From Albibacillus kandeliae (GTDB lineage Bacteria; Pseudomonadota; Alphaproteobacteria; Rhodobacterales; Rhodobacteraceae), in assembly GCF_003116585.1 (NCBI RefSeq), contig NZ_QEHM01000008.1, positions 62,001 to 126,000 of the forward strand: DNA of 64,000 bases, given 5' to 3'. Positions 34,885-43,770 of the stretch are shown piece after piece. The notes under the pieces were generated by a model. It did not search any database. It saw only the letters and a program-made list of their open reading frames with translations, and was not told the DNA's origin. Position 1 is the first letter of the stretch. Every line of letters begins with the position of its first letter. A program made the translations under genes and the position numbers.

Positions 34885-35166
34885 CTGGGGACCGCCGCGG
34901 TCATAGGCATCGCGATCGGGGCGCTGGTTGCCCTGGCGATCTGTGTCGAGGCGGTCCTGCGCCGCAATCGCCCGCGGCGCCCCCTGTCGTCCCACCAGCC
35001 GAAGCCACGACGCGACCACGCGGTCGGCATGGACGAAACCGACCTGACGGGATTTAGGCAGGCTATGGACCGCAACCCTGACAGACCCTATATGTTCGAC
35101 AAAGATGACGGGGCGCTCTCCGGGCCGCCGGACCCGACAGACAGGACCAAAGGACATCGCAAATGA
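34885..35166 (+). CDS. Open frame without a standard start between bolA and grxD, one predicted membrane helix
   Basis: A 93-codon frame with strong third-position GC runs from just after the bolA stop to a TGA that overlaps the grxD start (ATGA, 35163-35166). It encodes GTAAVIGIAIGALVALAICV, a clear membrane helix, then a basic RRNRPRRP patch and a polar tail (...MDETDLTGFRQAMD...). No ATG, GTG or TTG precedes the helix; CTG 34885 is the only nearby candidate, with AGG a few bases upstream. The ATG at 35032 would give only the soluble 44-aa tail. It is either a gene with an unusual start, a decayed gene, or one with a sequence error at its start. Confidence 0.4.
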   Translation: MGTAAVIGIAIGALVALAICVEAVLRRNRPRRPLSSHQPKPRRDHAVGMDETDLTGFRQAMDRNPDRPYMFDKDDGALSGPPDPTDRTKGHRK

Positions 35167-35534
35167 CCGAGACCACCGATATCGCAAGCCAGATCAAGGA
35201 CACGATCAGCGCCAATGACGTGGTGCTCTACATGAAGGGCACCAAGGAAATGCCGCAGTGCGGGTTTTCCAGCCGCGTGGCGGGCGTGCTGAACTACATG
35301 GGCGTCAACTTCAAGGACGTGAACGTTCTTGCCGACGACGCCATTCGCCAGGGCATCAAGGATTTCTCGGACTGGCCGACCGTTCCGCAGCTCTTCGTCA
35401 AGGGCGAGTTCGTGGGCGGCTGCGACATCGTCACCGAGATGACCCTCTCGGGCGAGTTGGACACGCTGTTCGAAGAGAACGGTGTTGCCTACGACAAGGA
35501 CGCGGCGAACAAGATCCGCGAAGCCAACGCCTGA
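35163..35534 (+). CDS. grxD: Monothiol glutaredoxin, Grx4 family
   Basis: A 123-aa protein with the CGFS active site (Cys33 in MPQCGFSSRV), plus WPTVPQLFVKGEFVGGCDIVTEM, the glutathione-binding TVP and GG-CD motifs. It carries a [2Fe-2S] cluster with glutathione and, typically, BolA, whose gene is upstream. The start overlaps the end of the preceding open frame. Confidence 0.95.
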   Translation: MTETTDIASQIKDTISANDVVLYMKGTKEMPQCGFSSRVAGVLNYMGVNFKDVNVLADDAIRQGIKDFSDWPTVPQLFVKGEFVGGCDIVTEMTLSGELDTLFEENGVAYDKDAANKIREANA

Positions 35535-35587
35535 GATCAGTGCATCGGATCGTCCGTGTTCCCAGAGGGGGCCGCGGACCTGAAAGA

Positions 35588-35613
35588 GAGGCGCCCTATT
35601 CGGGCGCCTCTTC
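35588..35613 (+). terminator. Hairpin at the grxD/zapA 3' ends
   Basis: GAGGCGCCC (35588-35596), loop TATTC, GGGCGCCTC (35602-35610), followed by TTCTTCTTCC. It serves grxD on the plus strand although it overlaps the last codons of convergent zapA. Confidence 0.6.
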
Positions 35614-35991
35614 TTCTTCCAGCATGGCCGCCAGCGACTCGGCGCGCGCGGCGAGTTCCGACAGCGTGGCCGTGACCGAAGGCGGGATCACCGGCACCTC
35701 GACGCGCTCGGCCACCGGGCGGCGGTCGCGCAGCTGGTCAAGTTCGGCCTCCTTCTCGGCGAGCCGGCTTTCGACCTCGCGGATGCGGTCCTCGACCGAG
35801 GCGGTCTTGTCGGCGAGCATCAGTCCCGCCATCAGCAGCATCCGAGCCTCGGGCATCCGCCCGATCTGGTCCGACAGCACCTGGGCCTCGTCGTCCAGCA
35901 TCTTGGCGGCGGCCTGCAGGTAGCTTTCCTCGCCCGACTGGCAGGAGACATCGAAGCTGCGCCCGCCGATACGAATGGTGACTTCCGGCAT
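35596..35991 (-). CDS. zapA: Cell division protein ZapA
   Basis: A 131-aa protein with the ZapA start MPEVTIRIGGRSFDVSCQSGEE (beta-alpha head), then a long coiled coil (residues ~45-100: ADKTASVEDRIREVESRLAEKEAELDQLRD). ZapA bundles FtsZ filaments at the Z-ring. Its ATG overlaps the stop of the upstream coiled-coil gene by one base (TGATG), so the two are coupled. Confidence 0.88.
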   Translation of the reverse strand: MPEVTIRIGGRSFDVSCQSGEESYLQAAAKMLDDEAQVLSDQIGRMPEARMLLMAGLMLADKTASVEDRIREVESRLAEKEAELDQLRDRRPVAERVEVPVIPPSVTATLSELAARAESLAAMLEEEEAPE

Positions 35992-36587
35992 CAGGCGTCC
36001 TCCCCGTGGTCTTCGCCCGCGCCCGCGTGGGCAAGAAGCGGTTCGAGCTGGGCCAGCACGGCGGCGGCCTCGGCGGCATCGGCGGCATGGGCGGCGCGCA
36101 GCCCCTCCAGCTCGGCCAGCATGGCGCTGTTGATCAGGTGCGGCTCGCCCACCCCGGCCTCGTTGGCCTCGCGCAGGGCGGCATTGCTGGCGCGCAGCTT
36201 GTCATTGGCCTGCCGCAGGCGCTGCAGATCGGTGTCGAGCCGCGAGACGGCAGCAGACTGGGCCTGAAGCTGGGCCCGCAGCTGTGCGACCTCGCCCGCG
36301 TCGGGGGCGGCGGCAAGCTCGGCCCGCAGCCGCGCCAGTTCCTCGGCGTCGGGCGCATCGGCCAGACGGCTCTGGAGGCGCGCGAGTTCATCGAAATGGT
36401 TCTGGTTCAGGACGCGCAGGCGTTCCTGCAGCTGGGAATTGGCCAGCTTCTCTTCTTCTAGAGCCTCGGCCAGCCCCGGCGCCGCGGGGGCAGCGGTGCC
36501 GACCCGGTCGTTCAGCTTCTCGACGCGATAGGCGATCCGTTCCATCGCCGAGGCGATACGGTTCTGCAAGTTGTCTAGTTCACTCAT
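35991..36587 (-). CDS. Coiled-coil protein upstream of zapA
   Basis: A 198-aa mostly helical protein: MSELDNLQNRIASAMERIAYRVEKL, then long alanine/leucine/glutamate heptads (for example ELARLQSRLADAPDAEELARL and ARLRAELAAAPDAGEVAQL, an internal near-repeat of about 20 residues) and a C-terminal Glu/Asp tail. Possible partner of ZapA in division, by position and coiled-coil type. ATG 36587 is used because residues from there form the regular coil; 63 upstream codons look non-homologous. Confidence 0.78.
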   Translation of the reverse strand: MSELDNLQNRIASAMERIAYRVEKLNDRVGTAAPAAPGLAEALEEEKLANSQLQERLRVLNQNHFDELARLQSRLADAPDAEELARLRAELAAAPDAGEVAQLRAQLQAQSAAVSRLDTDLQRLRQANDKLRASNAALREANEAGVGEPHLINSAMLAELEGLRAAHAADAAEAAAVLAQLEPLLAHAGAGEDHGEDA

Positions 36588-36780
36588 GCCCTCACCTGCC
36601 TTACTGACCTGACCGCCCGCGCGCCGCACCGTTGCCTCCGGTTTGAGCGGGCGAGCCGAATCGGTCCCTGCCCGGTTGTCCTGCCAGTCTAGCAAAGGGA
36701 ATGCAAATTGCCTCCCCTTTGGATTCAGGGGCTTGCCCGGTGGACCTGATGTGATGGATTGAGCGGCGTCCGGCAATCGC

Positions 36781-36808
36781 TTGATCTTTGACCTATGGCT
36801 GTTATTAG
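36781..36808 (+). promoter_or_regulatory. Putative tkt promoter
   Basis: TTGATC (36781-36786), a 16-base spacer and TATTAG (36803-36808). If real, transcription begins near 36815, which supports GTG 36846 as the tkt start rather than ATG 36795. Confidence 0.35.
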
Positions 36809-36845
36809 CAGCGGGATCTCAGCCGAAACCAAAGGACCCGTCCCC

Positions 36846-38864
36846 GTGGATCTGACCTCTCTCGCTGCAAAGAACCCCGATCACTGGGCCAAGGCCACCG
36901 CCATCCGCGCCCTGACGCTCGACGCCGTCCATGCCGCCAATTCCGGCCACTCCGGGATGCCGATGGGCATGGCCGACGTAGCCACGGTGCTGTTCGAGAA
37001 ACACCTCAAGTTCGACGCCTCCGAGCCGACCTGGCCGGACCGCGACCGCTTTATCCTGTCGGCGGGCCACGGCTCCATGCTGCTCTACTCGCTGCTCTAT
37101 CTCACGGGCTCGAAGGAGATCACGCTGGAGGAGATCAAGAATTTCCGCCAGTGGGGCGCCAAGACCGCCGGTCACCCCGAGAACTTCCTCGCCAAGGGGA
37201 TCGAGACCACGACCGGCCCGCTGGGCCAGGGCATTGCCAACTCGGTGGGCTTTGCCATTGCCGAGGAAGTGCAGCGCGCGCAGTACGGCAAGAAGGTCGT
37301 CGACCACCACACCTACGTCATCGCCGGTGACGGCTGCCTGATGGAAGGTGTGAGCCAGGAAGCGATCACGCTGGCCGGCCGCCTGCAACTCGGCAAGCTG
37401 ATCGTGCTGTGGGACAACAACAACATCACCATCGACGGCACTGTCGAGATTGCCGACGCCACCAACCAGCCGGCGCGTTTCCGCGCATCCGGCTGGCAGG
37501 TGATCGAGATCGACGGCCATGACCCGGAGCAGATCGACGCCGCGCTGACCAAGGCCAAGTCCTCGAAGAAGCCGACGATGATCGCCTGCAAGACGCATAT
37601 CGCGCTTGGCCACGCCGCACAGGACACCTCCAAGGGCCACGGCGCGCTGACCAACCCCGAGCAGCTGATCGCCGCCAAGGAAGCCTATGGCTGGAACTAC
37701 GGCCCGTTCGAAGTTCCTGCCGACGTGAAAGCGGCCTGGGAAGCGATTGGCAGCAAGGGCGCAGAGGACCTCGCCGAGTGGCGGTCGCGTTTTGGTATGC
37801 TGTCCGAGCGCAAGCAGGCCGAGTTCAACCGGATCTATGCCGGTGAAGCGCCCAGGAAGCTGTCGGCGACCATCAAGGCGCTGAAGAAGCAGATGAGCGA
37901 GACCGCGCCCAAGCTGGCGACGCGCGCGTCGTCGGAAAAGGTGCTGGAAGTGATCAACCCGATCATGACCGAGACGCTGGGCGGCTCTGCCGACCTGACC
38001 GGGTCGAACAACACCAAGACCGGTGATCTGGGGGTCTTCCTGCCGGAGAACCGGAAAGGTCGCTACATCCACTACGGCATCCGCGAGCACGGCATGGCCG
38101 CCGCGATGAACGGCATGGCGCTGCATGGCGGGATCCGCCCCTACGGCGGCACCTTCATGTGCTTCACCGACTACGCCCGCCCCTCGATGCGCCTTGCCGC
38201 GCTGATGAAGGTGCCGACCGTCTTCGTGATGACCCATGACTCCATCGGTCTGGGCGAAGATGGCCCGACCCACCAGCCGGTCGAGCATCTGGCGATCTCG
38301 CGCGCGACGCCGAACACCTGGGTGTTCCGCCCCGCCGACACCATCGAGACCGCCGAAGCCTGGGAACTGGCGCTGACCTCGACCGAGACTCCCTCGGTTC
38401 TGTCGCTGACCCGTCAGGGCCTGCCGACCGTGCGGACCGAGCACAAGAACTCGAACCTGACCGCCAAGGGCGCCTACGTTCTGGCCGAGGCTACCGGCAA
38501 GCGGCAGGCGATCCTGATCGCCACCGGTTCGGAAGTTTCGATCGCGATGGAGGCCCGCGAGGCGCTTGAGGCCGACGGCATCGGCACCCGCGTCGTCTCG
38601 ATGCCCTGCATGGAGCTCTTCGCCGAGCAGGACGAAGCCTACCGCCGCAAGGTCCTGCCTGCGGGCCCCGTCCGCGTCGGCATCGAAGCCGCCGTGCGCC
38701 AGGGCTGGGATCGCTGGCTGCTGGGCGAGCGCGGCCGCGAGGCCAAGGCCGGTTTCATCGGCATGGACAGCTTCGGCGCCTCGGCCCCGGCAGAAGTGCT
38801 CTACGAAAAGTTCGGGATCACCGCCGCCGCAACCGTGGCCAAGGTCAAGGACCTGCTGGGCTGA
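36846..38864 (+). CDS. tkt: Transketolase
   Basis: A 672-aa thiamine-diphosphate enzyme of the pentose phosphate/Calvin pathways. Present are the transketolase head [30 protein letters not shown], the TPP/Mg motif [51 protein letters not shown] and the sugar-binding [16 protein letters not shown]. Start GTG 36846 has AAAGGA nine bases upstream and gives the usual N-terminus ([14 protein letters not shown]); ATG 36795 adds 17 residues with no matching ribosome site. Confidence 0.96.
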   Translation: MDLTSLAAKNPDHWAKATAIRALTLDAVHAANSGHSGMPMGMADVATVLFEKHLKFDASEPTWPDRDRFILSAGHGSMLLYSLLYLTGSKEITLEEIKNFRQWGAKTAGHPENFLAKGIETTTGPLGQGIANSVGFAIAEEVQRAQYGKKVVDHHTYVIAGDGCLMEGVSQEAITLAGRLQLGKLIVLWDNNNITIDGTVEIADATNQPARFRASGWQVIEIDGHDPEQIDAALTKAKSSKKPTMIACKTHIALGHAAQDTSKGHGALTNPEQLIAAKEAYGWNYGPFEVPADVKAAWEAIGSKGAEDLAEWRSRFGMLSERKQAEFNRIYAGEAPRKLSATIKALKKQMSETAPKLATRASSEKVLEVINPIMTETLGGSADLTGSNNTKTGDLGVFLPENRKGRYIHYGIREHGMAAAMNGMALHGGIRPYGGTFMCFTDYARPSMRLAALMKVPTVFVMTHDSIGLGEDGPTHQPVEHLAISRATPNTWVFRPADTIETAEAWELALTSTETPSVLSLTRQGLPTVRTEHKNSNLTAKGAYVLAEATGKRQAILIATGSEVSIAMEAREALEADGIGTRVVSMPCMELFAEQDEAYRRKVLPAGPVRVGIEAAVRQGWDRWLLGERGREAKAGFIGMDSFGASAPAEVLYEKFGITAAATVAKVKDLLG

Positions 38865-38890
38865 TCCCCGGCCTCCTGACAGAATGACAA

Positions 38891-38918
38891 AGGGCCGCCC
38901 CGATGGGCGGCCCTTTTT
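38891..38918 (+). terminator. Rho-independent terminator of tkt
   Basis: AGGGCCGCCC, loop CGAT, GGGCGGCCCT and TTTT: a ten-pair GC stem with T-tail 26 bases after the stop. Confidence 0.92.
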
Positions 38919-38951
38919 GATTTCAATGGCTTGCGGGGTGATACCCGACGG

Positions 38952-39734
38952 TCACTCGCCGACGATGGAAAACACCACCGTCACGTTGGCGCCCACCGAG
39001 ATCTCGCCCGAGGAGATCGGCATCGCGCCCTTGCGGAAGGACGCCGGGGCCATGTCCATCATGACGGGGCCGCCACCGCCGCCATGATCCGAGATGCTCT
39101 GGATCGGGCCGAGGTTGACGCCGGCGGCATCGGCCAGCAGCACGGCCTTGGCCATCGCATCCTTGACCGCCGCCGTCCGCGCCGCGTTCTCGAGCGGCTT
39201 GGGATCGGTCACCGAGAATTGCAGGCCGCTGAAGTCGTTGGCCCCTCCGGCCATGACGGCATCGAGCAGCGGGCCGAGCCCGTCGAGGTCGCGCACCCGG
39301 ACCATGATGGTGGAACTGGCGACGAAGCCAGTGATCCGATGCGCGCCGTCTTCGCGGCCCGGTTCGGAATCGGACCAGACCGGCGAGAGCGAAATCGACT
39401 GGGTCTGGAGGTCGCGCGGGGCCACGCCAAGGCTCTGAAGGCGGCTGGTGATGCGGGCGATATCGTCCGACGTGGCGCTCATCGCGTCGCTGGCGTCAAT
39501 CTGCTGATGGGTCACGCCAAGGGTGATGCGCGCCATGTCGGGCTCGGCCTCGGCGGTGCCTTCGCCGGTTACCGTGATCTGGCGCATCGGCGCGGCCTCG
39601 GCCAGGACCGGGGCAGCCTGCGACAGGCCAAGGCACAGAACGAGGCAGGGCAGGCCCACGGCCCGGAAACCGGCGGCACCGGCGCGCACGGTATCGGCGG
39701 CGAACTGCCGCCCAAGATTCGCAATACGGGTCAA
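38952..39734 (-). CDS. SIMPL/DUF541-domain exported protein
   Basis: A 260-aa periplasmic protein. Residues 1-45 include a long signal region (hydrophobic VGLPCLVLCLGLSQAAPVLA with processing near APVLAEA). The mature part matches SIMPL: ITVTGEGTAEAEPDMARITLGV (about residues 53-74), VAPRDLQTQSISLSPVW and VSVGANVTVVF-like end (ISVGANVTVVFSI). Function is unknown; relatives resist oxidative or host-defence stress. Start is TTG 39734, with AAGGAG seven bases upstream. It is convergent with tkt across the terminator. Confidence 0.87.
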   Translation of the reverse strand: MTRIANLGRQFAADTVRAGAAGFRAVGLPCLVLCLGLSQAAPVLAEAAPMRQITVTGEGTAEAEPDMARITLGVTHQQIDASDAMSATSDDIARITSRLQSLGVAPRDLQTQSISLSPVWSDSEPGREDGAHRITGFVASSTIMVRVRDLDGLGPLLDAVMAGGANDFSGLQFSVTDPKPLENAARTAAVKDAMAKAVLLADAAGVNLGPIQSISDHGGGGGPVMMDMAPASFRKGAMPISSGEISVGANVTVVFSIVGE

Positions 39735-39905
39735 TTCCCACTCCTTTGCATTTTCTTAAACTTTGAGTCTTTGCTATGGAGACCGCAACCGTCCGGATGG
39801 TGTTTTTCTTTTCCTCGGCAGAGTCCTGCCTTAGAGTATCGGCACTGTCGCAGACGGCCCTCGCCCCCGGCATCCGGGGCGGAGGAGATCGAGCAAGGAA
39901 TACGA

Positions 39906-42425
39906 GTGGCCCGGCGGATGAAACCCGAATTCGCGCTTTCACTGTCCTTCGAGGGCATTACCCTGCTGCATCGCGCGGCAGGTGGCTGGCGCCATGTGGG
40001 CGAGGTCGCGCTGGATACGCCCGACCTGCGCGCCGCGCTGGCCGATCTGCGCGAGACCGCGCTGCGCCTGTCGCCTGAGGGGATCACCACCAAGCTGGTT
40101 CTGCCGAACGACCAGATCCGCTATCTGAGCGTCGAGACCGGCAGTTTCGAAGGCGACGCCCGGCTCGAGATGGCGCGTGCCCAGCTTGCCGGTGCGACGC
40201 CCTACGAGATCGACGAACTGGCCTATGACATCTCGCCCGACGGGCGGATGACCCATGTCGCGGCGGTGGCGCAGGAGACGCTGGACGAGGCCGAGGCCTT
40301 TGCCAACGAGCACCGCTTTGCGCCGCTCTGTTTCGTGGCCAATCCCGGCGAGGAGGCCTTTCTGGGCGAGCCCTTCTTCGGCGAGACGGCCTGTGCCCGC
40401 GACATCACCGGCGGCGCCGAGGTCGAGCCAGACGGCATTGCCGTGGTGGTGGTTGGGCCGGCCGAGTTCCCCGACGAGACGCCCGACGAACCCGAGACGC
40501 CCGAGGTTGCAGACCCTGCGGCAGAGGCCGCCGAGGAAAGCACACCCGCGGCGGGTTTCTCCAGCCGCCGCCAGAAGAGCCCCGAGGGCGGCGAGACGCC
40601 GGCCCCGGCCACGCCGGTCACCGCCGAGCAGCCCCGCATCACGCTGGCCCCTGCCGAGGCCGATGTCCTTCTGGACGAGGCCGAGACGGAAAGTGCCGTG
40701 GCCCGTGCGGCCGTGACCGACCCGGGCATCGCGGTGCCGGAGTTCGAGACTGCCGACGAGGAAACACCCGGGACCGAAGAGAGCACGGAAACTCCGGACG
40801 CGAGCTTTGGCGCCCTTCTGGGGCAACGTCGCCGACGCGAGGCGCCGCGCGCGCCCCGCCCTGTCGCCGCCGAAGCGGTGGCACATACCGAGGCGCCGCC
40901 GCTGCCCGACGGCCAGACACCGCGGGACGAAACCGACCGGATGACCGTTTTCGGCGCGCGCCGTCCCGGCGAGGTCGGCGGCAAGCCCAAGCGACTTGGC
41001 CTGATGCTGACCGCCGCGCTGCTGCTGGCGCTGGCCGCCGTCGCCGCATGGGCTTCGCTGTTCCTCGACGACGGGCTGGCAGGGATCTTCGGCCCCCGCG
41101 ACGACCCGAGCGAATTCGCCATGAGCCCGGCTCCCGCGCCCACGGTGCAGGATACCGACCCCGTCGCCATGGCCGCGCCCGATGGGGCGGCGACCCCGGC
41201 GATGCCCGAGACGGGCGACCAGCCCGCCGCCACGGCTCCGGCGCTGAGCGACACCGATGTCGCCGTGCTGGACGCGCTGTCGGCCACGCCGGACGATGCC
41301 ATTCCCGAGACCTCGGAAGAGTCGGCGCCGGAGCTGACCGACGAGATGCTGGCGGATGAGACCGTCGCCGAGGAAGAAGCGATGGAGCTCGCGGCCCTGC
41401 CGGAGGAAGAACTGGGCGACTTCGAACCGGGCGACGAGACCGACCTGATGGCGCGCTATGCCGCCACCGGCATCTGGCCCGAAGCGCCCGAGACGCTCGA
41501 AAGCCCCGCGATCGTCGGGATCGACGATGTGTTCGTCGCCTCGATCGACCGCACCGACATGGCGCAGGATGCCGTCGCCCTGCCGCCCGACAGCGGGTTC
41601 GCCACCGACAACGCTCCGACCATCCTCAGCTCTCCCGCGGCGCATGGCACCGACTTCGAGCTTGACCCGCGCGGGCTCGTCGCCGCCTCGGCCGAGGGGA
41701 CGCTGAACCCCGATGGCGTAATGATCTACGCCGGTCGGCCCCCGCTGGCACCGGCCACCATCCCCGCGCGCGTCGATGTGCCCGCCGAGACGGTGGAGGC
41801 GCGCAACCGTCTCGCCAACCTGCGGCCCCGCGCCCGTCCCGAGGACCTGCAGGAGCAGGCCGAGCGCAACCAGCTTGGCGGGCTGACCCGGACCGAACTC
41901 GCAACGCTGCGGCCGCGTCTGCGCCCGCAGTCCGAGCAGGAACAGGAACTGCAGGAACAGGCCGAGCCCGGCCTGCCCCCGACGAAACAGGCGGTCGCCG
42001 CGTCGCCGCGCCCCGGCGCGCGCCCGAGCGACTTTGCCAGCATCGTGCAGCAGACGGTGGCGAGCGTACCGAGTGTCGCCGCCCAGCCCGACACCAGCGC
42101 CGGCCAGTCCGACGCTGGCGACGACGAGCCGGAACCGGAACAGACGGCGGCCGCCGCAACGGTGCAGCCCTCGATCCCGACAGCGGCCTCGGTGGCCCGT
42201 CAGGCCACGCAGGACGGCGCGATCAACCTGAACAAGGTCAACCTGATCGGCGTCTACGGCACCTCGTCCGACCGCCGCGCGCTGGTGCGCCTGCCGAGCG
42301 GGCGTTACAAGAAGGTCCAGGTCGGCGACACGGTCGACGGCGGACGGGTCGTGGCGATTGGCGACAGCGAGCTTCGCTATCAGAAGAAGGGCCGCAACAT
42401 GACCCTCAAGATCCCGAGCGGCTGA
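39906..42425 (+). CDS. Large single-pass protein combining a PilM/GspL-like head and a PilP/GspC-like tail
   Basis: An 839-aa protein. Residues ~5-150 look like a small actin-like/PilM-GspL head (MKPEFALSLSFEGITLLHRA, TKLVLPNDQIRYLSVETGSF). A long Pro/Glu/Ala-rich region follows, then one membrane helix (about residues 360-380, LGLMLTAALLLALAAVAAWASLF), another disordered stretch with two LANLRPRAR / LATLRPRLR repeats, and a C-terminal beta-domain (INLNKVNLIGVYGTSSDRRALVRLPSG, KVQVGDTVDGGRVVAIGDS) resembling the HR domain of GspC/PilP. Start GTG 39906 has AAGG at normal distance. No other T2SS or pilus gene is near. The module names are inferred from pattern only. Confidence 0.6.
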   Translation: MARRMKPEFALSLSFEGITLLHRAAGGWRHVGEVALDTPDLRAALADLRETALRLSPEGITTKLVLPNDQIRYLSVETGSFEGDARLEMARAQLAGATPYEIDELAYDISPDGRMTHVAAVAQETLDEAEAFANEHRFAPLCFVANPGEEAFLGEPFFGETACARDITGGAEVEPDGIAVVVVGPAEFPDETPDEPETPEVADPAAEAAEESTPAAGFSSRRQKSPEGGETPAPATPVTAEQPRITLAPAEADVLLDEAETESAVARAAVTDPGIAVPEFETADEETPGTEESTETPDASFGALLGQRRRREAPRAPRPVAAEAVAHTEAPPLPDGQTPRDETDRMTVFGARRPGEVGGKPKRLGLMLTAALLLALAAVAAWASLFLDDGLAGIFGPRDDPSEFAMSPAPAPTVQDTDPVAMAAPDGAATPAMPETGDQPAATAPALSDTDVAVLDALSATPDDAIPETSEESAPELTDEMLADETVAEEEAMELAALPEEELGDFEPGDETDLMARYAATGIWPEAPETLESPAIVGIDDVFVASIDRTDMAQDAVALPPDSGFATDNAPTILSSPAAHGTDFELDPRGLVAASAEGTLNPDGVMIYAGRPPLAPATIPARVDVPAETVEARNRLANLRPRARPEDLQEQAERNQLGGLTRTELATLRPRLRPQSEQEQELQEQAEPGLPPTKQAVAASPRPGARPSDFASIVQQTVASVPSVAAQPDTSAGQSDAGDDEPEPEQTAAAATVQPSIPTAASVARQATQDGAINLNKVNLIGVYGTSSDRRALVRLPSGRYKKVQVGDTVDGGRVVAIGDSELRYQKKGRNMTLKIPSG

Positions 42426-42435
42426 TCATTTCCAC

Positions 42436-43671
42436 CTAGGCCCCGGGTGGTTGCTCTATCCGGACACGCAGCAGTGCCACCGCCAGCAGCCCCAGCACAA
42501 CCAGCCCCGCTATGGTGTAGGCTCCCAGAACCGTAGCGAGGGCGCCCTGATCCATTTGCCCCTCGCCCGGGATCGCATCGGCCGCGAACAGCAGCGTGCC
42601 GGCAAAGATCATGCGCCCGCTGAAGCTCTGCAATGACAGGTAGGTGGCCCGGCTGGCGCTGCTCAGCAGGGGTTGGATCCGTGCGAGGATCAGCGGCCAT
42701 GACAGGGCGTCGGGCACCATCCGCAGGAACAGCAGGGCTATGGCCAGCAGCGACCCCGACAGGGCAAGGGCGGCGCAGAGCAGGATCTGGATCGCGAAGG
42801 CGACAAGCAGCAGCAGGGGCAGACCGAGGCGGCGGCGCAGGGGAACGACGATGAGGGAGGCTAGCAGCGAGACCGCCATCATGGTGGCCGAGACGCCGCC
42901 GCTGACGAGCGGTGCCTCGCCCGCGAGGCCGAGGCTGTCGAGCGTGGCGAGGATGAAAGGCTGGCCGAAGACGAAGGGCACATGGCCGAGGATATACATC
43001 GCCATGTTGAGCACGAAGAGCCAGACCAGAACGGGATGCAGGAAGGACCGGCCAAGTCCGCCGAGGCGCGCGAGCTCGCCACCTGTCGGCTTTGGGGTGG
43101 CGCTGTCCGGCTCGGCAAAGCGCAGGGCGATCACGAGGGCGCAGGCCGAGGCCGCCGCGCTGGCCCAGAACGGCAGCGCACCGGACGCGAGGGCCATGGC
43201 GCCCCCGGCCAGCCCCGCCATCGCGCTGGCGGCGAAGCCTGCGCGCCAGGCGCGCAGTTCCTCCCGCTCGATCTGGTCGGACCGGCCGTCTGCGGCGAGG
43301 CTTTCGTAGAGGAGCGCGCTGTCGGTTCCCGACATGAAGGCCATGCCCGCCCCGATCAGGACCTGCCCCAGAGCGAACACGGGAAAGCTGCCGCCGATGC
43401 CCAGCAGCACCGCACCGGCCATGCCGGATGCTGCGGCGGCGATCAGGGTCACGCGGCGCCCGAGCCGGTCGGACATGTAGCCCGAGGGCACCTCGAGCGC
43501 GAGGGCGCCGATGTCGTAGATGGCGTAGAGCAGCACCGCCTCGGCGGCGGACAGTTCGGACTGGAAGTAGAGGAACCAGACCGCGTGCCAGAAATAGAGG
43601 CCCTGAAAGAACTTGAACCAGGGGTAGAGGCGCAGGTTGCGCGCCATCTCGCCCTGTCTGAAATGCGCCAT
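42436..43671 (-). CDS. MFS transporter
   Basis: A 411-aa membrane protein with 11-12 hydrophobic helices. The MFS A-loop motif appears in GYMSDRLGRRVTLIAAAASG (about residues 64-83), and EVPSGYMSDRLG precedes it. FQSELSAAEAVLLYAIYDIGAL is the conserved loop-helix 2 region. The substrate is unknown. Starts at 43671 (MAHFRQGEMARN) or 43647 (MARNLRLYP) are both possible. It is convergent with the 839-aa gene, with no terminator seen between. Confidence 0.82.
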   Translation of the reverse strand: MAHFRQGEMARNLRLYPWFKFFQGLYFWHAVWFLYFQSELSAAEAVLLYAIYDIGALALEVPSGYMSDRLGRRVTLIAAAASGMAGAVLLGIGGSFPVFALGQVLIGAGMAFMSGTDSALLYESLAADGRSDQIEREELRAWRAGFAASAMAGLAGGAMALASGALPFWASAAASACALVIALRFAEPDSATPKPTGGELARLGGLGRSFLHPVLVWLFVLNMAMYILGHVPFVFGQPFILATLDSLGLAGEAPLVSGGVSATMMAVSLLASLIVVPLRRRLGLPLLLLVAFAIQILLCAALALSGSLLAIALLFLRMVPDALSWPLILARIQPLLSSASRATYLSLQSFSGRMIFAGTLLFAADAIPGEGQMDQGALATVLGAYTIAGLVVLGLLAVALLRVRIEQPPGA

Positions 43672-43770
43672 GCAACCTGCCCCGCCGTTTCCGGCAGGGT
43701 GGCATCATAGGCGCGCCCGGATCAAGAACAAAATAGGAACTCACTCGATCCGGGCATGCCGGTTCTCAGG

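Noticed and set aside
34876..35187. 103-codon minus-strand open frame between bolA and grxD
   Set aside because: It starts within the 5' end of grxD on the other strand, lacks a ribosome site and has shadow-like Arg-rich composition; the plus frame is more coding-like.
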